A stretch of 64,000 nucleotides of DNA, from the NCBI GenBank assembly GCA_001897605.1, contig MKTL01000024.1:62001-126000 (forward strand), written 5' to 3'. A model generated the notes under the pieces. The model was not told the origin of the DNA and ran no database searches. It was given only the letters and a program-made list of their open reading frames with translations. Source of the stretch: Clostridiales bacterium 38-18. GTDB taxonomy: Bacteria > Bacillota > Clostridia > Peptostreptococcales > Acidaminobacteraceae. Made by a program: the position numbers and the translations under genes. Each line of letters starts with the position of its first letter. Position 1 is the first letter of the stretch. This document shows, one piece after another, positions 51,954-60,227 of the stretch.

Positions 51954-52544
51954 ATGATTACTAATCCAGTGGCAATTAATGCCATCAACAAAATCACATC
52001 AGGCAATGAAAATAATCCAGTAAAGACTACAGCATCTGATCTTAATCAAAATACACTTAAATCTGATACACCAATAGATACTATCGAGCTTGGCAAAGGT
52101 ACTGAGAATTTTGGTACCTATAAAGTAGACCGAGAGAAATTAAACGCAATGAAGCTTGATTTTCAAAAGAATACCGATTCATTCAAACAGATGATAAAAG
52201 AAATGCTCGAAAAGCAAGGCTTGAAGTATGAGCAAGTTATGAAGGCATTTGACAAGGGTGAGGATGTCGTCGTCAAAGTAGATGAGGAAACGCGAGCAAA
52301 AGCTGCCGAAGCGGTTTCGGCAAATGGCTATTGGGGAGTAGAAAAAACCTCAGCGCGTATTTTAGATTATGCAAAAACCTTATCAGGTGGAGATGCTTCC
52401 AAACTAGAACAGCTGAAAAATGCCTTCCAGGCTGGATTTGATAAGGCTAAGGAAGCCTTCGGTGGTAAGCTGCCTGACATCTCACAGCAGACCTACGATA
52501 AAGTTATGGCAGGTTTTGACACCTTGTTTGATAAAGGTGAATAA
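51954..52544 (+). CDS. unknown protein, probable motility-regulon member
   Basis: A 196-residue soluble protein. Residues 1-60 are low in structure (Asn/Thr rich). Residues ~60-196 are helical with VEKTSARILDYAKTLSGGDA, LKNAFQAGFDKAKEAFGG and DISQQTYDKVMAGFDTLF. The latter pattern resembles the C-terminal halves of proteins annotated DUF5610, from memory and unverified. AGGAGG precedes the ATG at 51954. The promoter is sigma-D type, so it is probably expressed with late flagellar and chemotaxis genes. No signal peptide. Function unknown. Confidence 0.7.
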   Translation: MITNPVAINAINKITSGNENNPVKTTASDLNQNTLKSDTPIDTIELGKGTENFGTYKVDREKLNAMKLDFQKNTDSFKQMIKEMLEKQGLKYEQVMKAFDKGEDVVVKVDEETRAKAAEAVSANGYWGVEKTSARILDYAKTLSGGDASKLEQLKNAFQAGFDKAKEAFGGKLPDISQQTYDKVMAGFDTLFDKGE

Positions 52545-52550
52545 GTAAGA

Positions 52551-52582
52551 AAAATCCTTCGATTTCCTCGAAGGATTTTTTA
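52551..52582. terminator. bidirectional terminator
   Basis: AAAAATCCTTCGA, a 5-base loop and TCGAAGGATTTTT (52551-52581), with T runs on both strands. It serves the plus-strand unknown gene and the convergent minus-strand REC gene. Confidence 0.9.
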
Positions 52583-52597
52583 TTTCTGTACCATTTG

Positions 52598-53668
52598 TTA
52601 TTCAAGTGTTTCAAACTCTTTTTTGGAGATCGGAATGATCATATCAATTCTGAATACGCTTTCAATAACGACAGCTGTAAACTTACCTCCGACAATCCTT
52701 AAAATTGCTTCAACAAACCTACCATGATGCAAGAAAACATTTTGTACCCGCTCATTCAGCTCACTTTCTAAAACAAATTTCACAATATGCTTTAGTTCTA
52801 ATGCTTCCTCTGATACCTTTATAGATAAAATTTGTGGTCCATTTGCATGCACTAATTCTATTAAATCTGTCATCATACTGACCAACATCTTAAAATTATC
52901 ATAATAATAAAGCTTACTTTCCTCCTGTATAACATCAATCTCAAGCTCATAAAGTCCAATTCTAACTAAGGTTTGCTCAAGGGTATTCACAACGTCATCA
53001 AACCTAAAGGTTTTTAAGGTCACTCTGCTAAGCTCGAATACCTTATTGAGATAGTGCATCCTGTCGTTCATCCGTTGTATCACTTCGGAAACCTGTGACT
53101 TTTGTTCAGCAAGCCTCAAATCCTGTATCGTCATGAGATGATGGTGATTTGTCGCCTTAATCAATTCATCGTAAAGCTTAAGTACGTGATCAACCTTCTC
53201 GTAGCTATCGGTGAGCATTTTGTTGTATAAAATACCCTTTTTTTCACTTGATGTTAATCTATTTTCCTCAATTTTAGCATTTTCATATAAATCAATTGCT
53301 TCTCTTATATATACCTTCAACTCAGCTTCTAAATCCCATGGCTTTGTCATAAATTTATATATATTGACACTATTTATCGTAGCAAGGATTTGTGGTAATT
53401 GTGTATAACCCGAAAGAACAATTTTAATCGTTTCTGGACTAATTTCTTCAACCTGCTTTAAAAGCTCAAGTCCATTCATACCTGGCATCCGCATGTCTGT
53501 AATTAAAACACTTATCTTATCTTCTCTTACAAATGCCTCAAGTGCTTGCATTCCGCTGGTAGCAAAAATTAAAGAATAAGCCTCCGAATGCAACCCTCTA
53601 CTTAGCGATTTTAATATTTCGACTTCATCATCGACGATGAGCACCGTATGTTCCGAATAATCTACCAT
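52598..53668 (-). CDS. response regulator with degenerate histidine-kinase-like output domain
   Basis: Residues 1-125 are a receiver domain (LIVDDEVEILKSL, phospho-acceptor Asp58 in LITDMRMPGMNGLEL, Lys in YKFMTKPW). Residues ~145-235 form a long helical DHp-like coiled coil (YNKMLTDSYEKVDHVLKLYDEL, QVSEVIQRMNDRMHYLNKVFEL). The C-terminal ~110 residues look like a HATPase-fold remnant (SIKVSEEALELKHIVKFVLES, EAILRIVGGKFTAVVIESVFRIDMIIPIS) but have no N-box or G-box, so it is unlikely to bind ATP. The gene follows the REC-HDOD gene by 15 bases. A regulated adaptor is my inference. Confidence 0.72.
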   Translation of the reverse strand: MVDYSEHTVLIVDDEVEILKSLSRGLHSEAYSLIFATSGMQALEAFVREDKISVLITDMRMPGMNGLELLKQVEEISPETIKIVLSGYTQLPQILATINSVNIYKFMTKPWDLEAELKVYIREAIDLYENAKIEENRLTSSEKKGILYNKMLTDSYEKVDHVLKLYDELIKATNHHHLMTIQDLRLAEQKSQVSEVIQRMNDRMHYLNKVFELSRVTLKTFRFDDVVNTLEQTLVRIGLYELEIDVIQEESKLYYYDNFKMLVSMMTDLIELVHANGPQILSIKVSEEALELKHIVKFVLESELNERVQNVFLHHGRFVEAILRIVGGKFTAVVIESVFRIDMIIPISKKEFETLE

Positions 53669-53683
53669 GGCTCCCCCAAAAAA

Positions 53684-54841
53684 TCATTGTTTAAATTTAT
53701 CTATAGTATCCTTTATAAAATCGCTGCTGATGTTTAAAACATCCATAGCATATCTAAAGTTCATATCATTATTGCCCATCATATTATTGTCTATTTGCGA
53801 TGCTAAGCACATGAGCGCAACCTGCTTTTTATTTGATATATCTGGGTCATTTGGCGTGTGATGATATAATGTCATCTCAATGATGTCATAAGGGAAAGCC
53901 CACCAATTTAAAAAATAACCGCCAATGATCGCATGATCAATCCCGTATATAGCCTCCTCTTTTTGCAATAACCCATCGTCCTGATAGCTATGACTAAGGA
54001 TTTGAGTGTAATAGTCCTCTCCAAAAATTTGAAGCATTATAATTTTACCTATGTCATGAACAATGCCTGCGGCACTTATAATTGGAGGAACCTTTGTTCC
54101 AAAATACTTGACATATAATTCTTGAAAAATTAAATTCGTACGGTTTGAATGTGTCCAAATATATTCTGATTTAGAGTAGGTCTTCTCGTTCATTTGCGAA
54201 ATTTCATAGGATAGAACTATTTGCTTAAGATTATTTAAACCGATAAACATAATTGCCTGCTGGATATTACCTGTACGAGCGGCATAAAATGCAGAGTTTG
54301 CAATTCTTAAAATATTAGAGGTGATCGCTGGATCCCGCTCGATAATGGCCGTAATGTCTTCGATGCTTTTGTCGCGCTGTATGTAGAGATTTAATTCATT
54401 GAATAATCTTGGAATCGTCTTTATGCTATCAAACTGCTGAACGGTTTTAAATAAATGAGAATCCTTAAGTCTTTCTTCAAGGACAAACATTTTTCTGATG
54501 CCTTCAATTAACTCATCGTTGTTCCATGGCTTATAGTAGTACTGCTTTGCAAGATTTTTACTCACTGCTTCTGTGATACTTGATGCTGAAGCATAACCAG
54601 TGATGGCCACCCGAATCGTTTCAGGTGAAGCCTCTTTAAACAGCTTTAACACGCGAATCCCATCAAAGTAAGGCATCTTAATATCGGTGATTAGCATATC
54701 CAATTGATCTATTTCTAAAAAAATCTCAATCGCTTCTTTTATTCCATTTGCATAATAACACTCAAACTCTAGATTTCTAAAGGCGCGATTTAGCGCTCTT
54801 AAAATATTGCTCTCATCATCAATAAATAGAATTTTTTTCAT
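53684..54841 (-). CDS. response regulator with HDOD output domain
   Basis: Residues 1-125 are a receiver (ILFIDDESNILRALNRAF, Asp53 in ITDIKMPYFDGIRVL, YYYKPWNNDEL). Residues ~140-345 are an HDOD domain (TIPRLFNELNLYIQRD, IIERDPAITSNILRIANSAFYA, AAGIVHDIGKIIMLQIFG, YGIDHAIIGGYFLNWWAFP). HDOD proteins are non-enzymatic HD-fold relatives used in signalling; the HDIGK here is retained, though other metal residues are not all evident. I start at the ATG at 54841, preceded by GAGG. Its receiver is clearly paralogous to that of the following gene (SPETIxxxxxGY). Confidence 0.87.
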   Translation of the reverse strand: MKKILFIDDESNILRALNRAFRNLEFECYYANGIKEAIEIFLEIDQLDMLITDIKMPYFDGIRVLKLFKEASPETIRVAITGYASASSITEAVSKNLAKQYYYKPWNNDELIEGIRKMFVLEERLKDSHLFKTVQQFDSIKTIPRLFNELNLYIQRDKSIEDITAIIERDPAITSNILRIANSAFYAARTGNIQQAIMFIGLNNLKQIVLSYEISQMNEKTYSKSEYIWTHSNRTNLIFQELYVKYFGTKVPPIISAAGIVHDIGKIIMLQIFGEDYYTQILSHSYQDDGLLQKEEAIYGIDHAIIGGYFLNWWAFPYDIIEMTLYHHTPNDPDISNKKQVALMCLASQIDNNMMGNNDMNFRYAMDVLNISSDFIKDTIDKFKQ

Positions 54842-54919
54842 ACTTGACCTCACCATCTATCATTGCAACTCTTATATTTCAATAGGTATTATACCCCTTT
54901 GTCTACTATCCTAACATTC

Positions 54920-54954
54920 AAAAAGAGCCAGAACAATTCGTCCTAAGCTCTTTT
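54920..54954 (-). terminator. terminator of the ornithine operon after orr
   Basis: On the minus strand AAGAGCTTAGGAC, loop GAATT, GTTCTGGCTCTT forms an imperfect stem, then TTTG. It separates orr from the response-regulator genes. Confidence 0.7.
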
Positions 54955-55000
54955 ATCTTTAATAAATGAATATTAACCTAAGATATATTCTTTAAATATA

Positions 55001-56059
55001 CTATAAGATAACCTTTTCTACATATTCGGATGTAAACAATTTAAGCATTGCACCATACTCCATTTTAAATGACAGAATATCGCCAACCTTATAATCCGAT
55101 TTCGCAAGTGTAAAATCAAGAATCATATGATCGCTTGAGGCACCTAAAATCTTAAGTCTCTCATCAACAGGAATAAGATTTGTATGATCCACATCTTGCC
55201 TTCCAATTGCAACGATACCACGCTGTATCATCCCTTGATCCTCAAATATAGGCTTATTGCCAAATGCATCCATCCCTATTAATCCTCTAGGAACTGAATT
55301 CTTAAATTTATATTCTACGATTTGAGCCTCTAATATAAACGCATCATCATGCGTTCCTGGAATTTGCTCGCCATACGCGGCTTCTCTACCGAGTACAATC
55401 CCTTCGCCGATACGTAGATTATTAATTCTATTAGGTAAAGAGTCCCCATCTAATAGGTAAAGGCTACTTGAATTACCCCCAGAAACAATATTGAGAGTCA
55501 AGTTATATGTTTTCTCTATATGATTGGCAAGAGCAGTCAGTTCACTTAAGTTATCAGGTGTAGGTATTACGCCACCATAGCAGGTTAAATTCACACCGAT
55601 ACCTTCAACCTTGATCCATTCATTTTTGAGAATTAAAGGCATTACCTGATCAACATCTTCAGGCAAAAATCCTTCTCGAAGATCACCTAAATCAAACATG
55701 ACGACAATTCGGTGCTTTATCCCCTGATTCATAGCAGCTTGATTAAGTGCCTCTATGGTTTCAAGCTCTGAGTTAAAGCTAATGTCAGCAAATTTGACGA
55801 CATCCTCAACCTCTGAAAGCATCGGTAATCTAAGTAGGATCTTCTCACAAGGAAGCTCTTTCAGCTTAATTAAGTTCTGAATTCTAGAATCAGCAACCGC
55901 ACTCACTCCAGCTTCTAAGCAGATTCTAGCTAGATTTATATCGGCAGAGTGGACTTTAGTTACAACAAAAATATGGATGTCTTTAGCCTTTGCTTTATTT
56001 ACAATAATTTCTGTATTTTCTTTCAGCTTAGTTTTATTGATCACTACGCGTGGATACAT
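55001..56059 (-). CDS. orr: ornithine racemase
   Basis: A PLP-dependent racemase of the alanine-racemase-like fold type III, 352 residues. The PLP lysine is in IHIFVVTKVHSADINLAR, with VMFDLGDLREGF and IVSGGNSSSLYLL later. It converts L-ornithine to the D-form used by the aminomutase. Sequence alone cannot distinguish ornithine from other amino-acid racemases, but the position after ord-ortAB-oraSE fits Orr of Acetoanaerobium sticklandii. It is nine bases after mutL and is the last gene of the operon. Confidence 0.88.
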   Translation of the reverse strand: MYPRVVINKTKLKENTEIIVNKAKAKDIHIFVVTKVHSADINLARICLEAGVSAVADSRIQNLIKLKELPCEKILLRLPMLSEVEDVVKFADISFNSELETIEALNQAAMNQGIKHRIVVMFDLGDLREGFLPEDVDQVMPLILKNEWIKVEGIGVNLTCYGGVIPTPDNLSELTALANHIEKTYNLTLNIVSGGNSSSLYLLDGDSLPNRINNLRIGEGIVLGREAAYGEQIPGTHDDAFILEAQIVEYKFKNSVPRGLIGMDAFGNKPIFEDQGMIQRGIVAIGRQDVDHTNLIPVDERLKILGASSDHMILDFTLAKSDYKVGDILSFKMEYGAMLKLFTSEYVEKVIL

Positions 56060-56068
56060 TAGGACCTC

Positions 56069-57442
56069 CTAATCGATTTGAAGAGATTTTTTCATTAACA
56101 ATAACGCAGAAGTTTCATGCTCCTTTGATAAAACACCCAGCGAAGCCATAATATAGTCATTATCAATTAGAATTTGTGTTTCTTTGTTTGGTAAGAGCTT
56201 ATTACCAAGATAATGTTCTGTTATTGTTTTCAATAATGTTACACGATTTGGAAGTCGAGTACAAGCCCCTCCCGTTCCCACAATATACTTAATGCTGGTT
56301 AAATCCTTACCTTCTGCATATGTTTTTTTTCCGCCGCCACCATATAAAGTTCTAAATCCTCCAGCATGTCGATCTGCCGAAACGACAATTGCCTCTTTAG
56401 CTAAGCGCTCGACAAATGCGATCTGAAGCTCTGATTTTGGAATAGGAAGATGGGATTCAATTAAATGTGACAATTCTTGATCATCAACAGACAAATCCTT
56501 CATCAGAGTCTCTCTGCCAATCATCTCAACAATATTCCTCATGTTAACATAAACACCTAAATCACCCTCTACGGTTCTCTTAGAAATTGGCTCCGGACTT
56601 ATAAGTATTCTGGATACTTCCTCACTACCTTCGGTAACTGAATGTATATCCGTTGTAGCGCCCCCAACATCTACAGTCATCAAATCCCCAATGTCATTTT
56701 TCAACAGCTTTGAAGCTTCCATCACGGCACCAGGCGTCGGAATAATTGTTCCAGAAACCAGTTCTCTTATATGCTCCATACCAGGCGCATGTATGATGTG
56801 CATCTCAAAAATATCTTGTATTACCTTTCTAGCTGGTTCAACGTTTAAAAGATCAATTTTAGGATAAACATTTTCAACGATATAGAGCTGTTCACTTTTT
56901 CCAGCCTCTTCAAAAATCAATTTGATTTCATCGTGGTTTTGAACATTACCCGCATATAGCACAGGTGCGTCAAAGTCCAATGCAGCAATAAGCTCGGCGT
57001 TATAAATAGCGGTTTCAGTTTCGCCATAATCGACACCACCAGCCAACATTATGATATTAGGGCTTATTTGCTTTAGCCTTGCTATATCTGTTCTTTTTAG
57101 CTTACCGGCAGTAACCATGTGAAGATTTGCGCCGGCACCTAGTGCTGCTTCTTTAGCTGCCTTCGCCGTCATGTCATAAACTAATCCGTGTACAGTCATC
57201 TTTAGACCGCCTGCAGCACTACTTGTGGCCAGCAGCTTATTATAGCTCAAATCAGACACGCCAAACGAACTTTTAAGATCGTCGATTGCCTCTTGAAGAC
57301 CAATTCTAACATCGCCCTGCTGCACACTAGTTGGAGCTTGACCTTGACCGACGAAGGAAGGGTGATCTGTGTCTATGCCGTTGAAAGCATTTACAACCGT
57401 CGTTGTACTACCTATTTCAGCGACTAATATGTCAATTTTCAT
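56069..57442 (-). CDS. MutL/GlmL-family ASKHA ATPase, aminomutase reactivation factor (predicted)
   Basis: The 457-residue protein has ASKHA ATPase segments: DILVAEIGSTTTVVNAFNG near the start, NIIMLAGGVDYGE, LMTVDVGGATTDIHSV and YIVGTGGACTRLPNR. It belongs to the GlmL/MutL proteins that sit beside B12-dependent mutases. In ornithine clusters a homologue is conserved and likely re-activates OraSE by releasing damaged cobalamin. I start at 57442 where GGAGG precedes the ATG (MKIDILVAEIG). It follows oraE by 142 bases containing a terminator, so its expression is probably reduced. Confidence 0.85.
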   Translation of the reverse strand: MKIDILVAEIGSTTTVVNAFNGIDTDHPSFVGQGQAPTSVQQGDVRIGLQEAIDDLKSSFGVSDLSYNKLLATSSAAGGLKMTVHGLVYDMTAKAAKEAALGAGANLHMVTAGKLKRTDIARLKQISPNIIMLAGGVDYGETETAIYNAELIAALDFDAPVLYAGNVQNHDEIKLIFEEAGKSEQLYIVENVYPKIDLLNVEPARKVIQDIFEMHIIHAPGMEHIRELVSGTIIPTPGAVMEASKLLKNDIGDLMTVDVGGATTDIHSVTEGSEEVSRILISPEPISKRTVEGDLGVYVNMRNIVEMIGRETLMKDLSVDDQELSHLIESHLPIPKSELQIAFVERLAKEAIVVSADRHAGGFRTLYGGGGKKTYAEGKDLTSIKYIVGTGGACTRLPNRVTLLKTITEHYLGNKLLPNKETQILIDNDYIMASLGVLSKEHETSALLLMKKSLQID

Positions 57443-57525
57443 ATTGCCTCCATCTACAGACATATATTAAGTAGTTACTAAGTAAATAGCTTTGATTAGT
57501 AACGTAAATACACATCTAAATCTTT

Positions 57526-57563
57526 AATAAAAAGCTTAGCAAAGTAAATCCTTGCTAAGCTTA
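57526..57563 (-). terminator. intra-operon terminator between oraE and mutL
   Basis: On the minus strand an 11-bp perfect stem AAGCTTAGCAA (57563-57553) and TTGCTAAGCTT (57543-57533) with a 9-base loop is followed by TTTATT. It lies 22 bases after the oraE stop. The weak T run predicts partial read-through into mutL-orr. Confidence 0.75.
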
Positions 57564-57584
57564 AAATCTTTAGTCAGTTCTTAA

Positions 57585-59798
57585 TTATTCGCCTCTTTGA
57601 GCTCTACGCTTTTTAACTAAGAAGGTTGCGACATTTACACCTCGGTCATATCTACCAAAGCCTTCATCCATACCATTGTCTCTAGCGATATCAGGTGTAA
57701 CCTGAGTCCCACCAGCACAAATGATAAAACGATCTCTTACACCTTTTTCAACTGCATACTCATGAATGCGTTTCATGTTTTTGTAATGAACATCATCATG
57801 TGAAATGATAGTTGATGCAAGAATGACATCTGCATTGATCTCTATAGCAGCATCTACTAATTTTTCAACTGGTACGGATGTGCCAAGATATTCAACTTCA
57901 CAGCCGTATTTCTCGATACCACCGTGTTTAATATCGATGACTTCTCTAAGACCAACTGAATGCTCATCTTGACCAACCGTTGCAGCTACGATCTTAACTG
58001 GATGATCATTGAATTCGCCTCTAATCTCATCTTCACTCATAATTTCTGGTTCTGGTGGAATAACAAGTGAATTCATGTCGAGATCCATATCAAGAACCCC
58101 TTTAAGTTGAACTCTTGTACCCTCAGATGGGTGCATTTGTTCGATGTGAATCACTTCTACATCTTTAAGGTTCATTTTTTTAGCGAACTCGATTGCAGCA
58201 AATTGCGCTGGTCTTAATCCGATTGGTAGTAAGATTTCAAGTTGTACCACGCCATCGCCTAACCATTGTACTTCTGGTTTAACGTAGTTAGATTCACCTT
58301 TTTCACCTCTGTATTTTTCAGTTTCAGCCATACGTTGGTTGACGTTATCGTTTTCATCAAGCTCATCGATGAACACGATTTTTTCAGGTTTTTCAAATGT
58401 ACAACCACCGATTAAATCAGATGGATTTTCTACATTGTATTGTGCAACGTTATTGTAACCATAGTGAGCGGTTACAGGTGCCATATAGTCTGTCGCTCTT
58501 TCATAAACCGTACCAACACCTACGCCACCATCGATCTTACGGCCGATACCATCGCCATTTCTTTCAGGATAAATGCCTGAGTCTACGAAAAAGCCTTGCT
58601 CAACCGCATTAAAGTAGCCGCCCGCTTTTACGATTTCTTCTAAATAAAGAACCGCTCTTTCCTTAAGCTCTCTTGCTTTATCTCTTAAATAACCTTCGTC
58701 TTTAAGTTCAACCATATCCATCAATCCATCAAGACCAGCAAACGTTTGCTTCGCCGTATTACATGCCTCAATGTTGTACATATGCCAAGGTACATTTCTA
58801 CCTTCATCTGGCGTAATGGTAGATTGAATATCTGCAGAGGTTAATCTAGAGATCAACATGTTCATAACGTGTGTTACCGTTGCTTCTCTTGAAGATGAAG
58901 TGATATACTTCGTGTTCATTTGTGCACGCATTTTGTACTCAGTGAAAAGGTCACGAAGCGCAACTGCGTATGGTAAATCTAGCTTCATGCAAGGTGCTGG
59001 TGATGAAGTTGGTGGTACTGTAGAAAGTGAGATATTTGCTTTTGGCATACCTACTTTATGTGAGTAGAGCGCATTGATACCGTGTTGTACCATTAACTCA
59101 GGCATAACCTTCCAAGCTTCTCTAGCAGTTGCATTTGCATTATGTGCGCCGTCGATTTGAACCATATCAGCCCAAGTCATAACTTTTTTAGATTCTGCAG
59201 CATCCACAAATGAACGAACCATATTGATATTTCTGTAAAGAACATTGTATTGTGGATCTTGATGCGCGCCATTTACGCCTTCTTCTGCAAGCATAACCGC
59301 TACATCTGGACCAGCAACACCTGATACATATGAGTGATAATTGATTGGTCTGCCTACTTCTTCTTCAATCAGGTCAAGTGCTTTTCTGTGCGCTCTAACT
59401 TGCTTTCTAGAAATTGGAACCCCGCCTATACCTTGTGGTGTCCCTTCAATAAGACCATCAAAGTGTGATTGACCAGCAGTTCTGATAACCATAATATGGT
59501 CAGCGCCATGCCAAGCAGCCATTCTCATACGTCTAATATCATCTTCAAATCTTCCTGAAGCGATCTCAGTTGTAATGGTATTGTTTGGTTGTGGATCGAT
59601 ATTGCCAAAGTATTGTGCTGCTGGCATTGGTATATAGTTTTTAAGCGGTGTAGACATATCGCTAAATTCAAAAGGACCGTAAACTTGCTTTTCGCTTCTT
59701 TCTCTCCAAGTCCAACCACGTCTCTTTGGTCTATAACTTTCAAGATCTTTCAATATCTCTTTTACATCTATCTTTTTATTGATATCTAATTGAGTCAT
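57585..59798 (-). CDS. oraE: D-ornithine 4,5-aminomutase, large subunit
   Basis: OraE binds adenosylcobalamin and PLP and moves the 5-amino group of D-ornithine to C4, giving 2,4-diaminopentanoate. The 737-residue protein has a TIM-barrel first part and a C-terminal B12 domain. The cobalt ligand motif is DEHSVG with His613 and the PLP lysine is Lys624 in IDIKHGG, 11 residues apart as for His618 and Lys629 in the A. sticklandii enzyme. ILASTIISHDDVHY and IICAGGTQV complete the B12 fold. It overlaps oraS by one base (TAATG). Confidence 0.97.
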   Translation of the reverse strand: MTQLDINKKIDVKEILKDLESYRPKRRGWTWRERSEKQVYGPFEFSDMSTPLKNYIPMPAAQYFGNIDPQPNNTITTEIASGRFEDDIRRMRMAAWHGADHIMVIRTAGQSHFDGLIEGTPQGIGGVPISRKQVRAHRKALDLIEEEVGRPINYHSYVSGVAGPDVAVMLAEEGVNGAHQDPQYNVLYRNINMVRSFVDAAESKKVMTWADMVQIDGAHNANATAREAWKVMPELMVQHGINALYSHKVGMPKANISLSTVPPTSSPAPCMKLDLPYAVALRDLFTEYKMRAQMNTKYITSSSREATVTHVMNMLISRLTSADIQSTITPDEGRNVPWHMYNIEACNTAKQTFAGLDGLMDMVELKDEGYLRDKARELKERAVLYLEEIVKAGGYFNAVEQGFFVDSGIYPERNGDGIGRKIDGGVGVGTVYERATDYMAPVTAHYGYNNVAQYNVENPSDLIGGCTFEKPEKIVFIDELDENDNVNQRMAETEKYRGEKGESNYVKPEVQWLGDGVVQLEILLPIGLRPAQFAAIEFAKKMNLKDVEVIHIEQMHPSEGTRVQLKGVLDMDLDMNSLVIPPEPEIMSEDEIRGEFNDHPVKIVAATVGQDEHSVGLREVIDIKHGGIEKYGCEVEYLGTSVPVEKLVDAAIEINADVILASTIISHDDVHYKNMKRIHEYAVEKGVRDRFIICAGGTQVTPDIARDNGMDEGFGRYDRGVNVATFLVKKRRAQRGE

Positions 59799-60175
59799 TA
59801 CTTGTTACCTCCCTTGAAGATTTGGATAGCATCATCCCAATGTTTACCTTCGATTAATTCAAGACCCGCTGTGCGCACATCTAAATTCTTTTCTTTAGCG
59901 ATTCTATAGATCACATGACCTACGCCATGGCCTATTAAACCTCTATCAATAGCGCCGTCAACTAATGGTTGCGCTTCTAAGCTTGAAAAACCCATACGAA
60001 GTAAAACTGAACGTTCAATTGCTGGTGAGGTATGTGACTTTGCTAAGTCAAGTAATGGATCTACAATTTGTTCTACTAACTCCCAAAATCTTTCCTTTAA
60101 AGCTTCATCAGAAAGCTGAGCGAGATGTTGATTTCTTTGTAAATAATCATCTTCTCTTTTTACAAAACCTTTCAT
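59798..60175 (-). CDS. oraS: D-ornithine 4,5-aminomutase, small subunit
   Basis: The 125-residue accessory subunit begins MKGFVKREDDYLQRNQHLAQLSDEALKERFWELVEQIVDPLLDLAKSHTSP (in pieces: DDYLQRNQHLAQLSDEALK, FWELVEQIVDPLLDLAKSHT), matching the OraS pattern, followed by ERSVLLRMGFSSLEAQ and GHGVGHVIYRIAKEKNL. It stabilises the large subunit and closes the active site. It precedes oraE with a one-base overlap and follows ortB by 52 bases. Confidence 0.95.
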   Translation of the reverse strand: MKGFVKREDDYLQRNQHLAQLSDEALKERFWELVEQIVDPLLDLAKSHTSPAIERSVLLRMGFSSLEAQPLVDGAIDRGLIGHGVGHVIYRIAKEKNLDVRTAGLELIEGKHWDDAIQIFKGGNK

Positions 60176-60227
60176 TCTGATCCTCCTATTTTTTTATTCC
60201 GCATCTTTATTTAACTCGTTTAAACGA

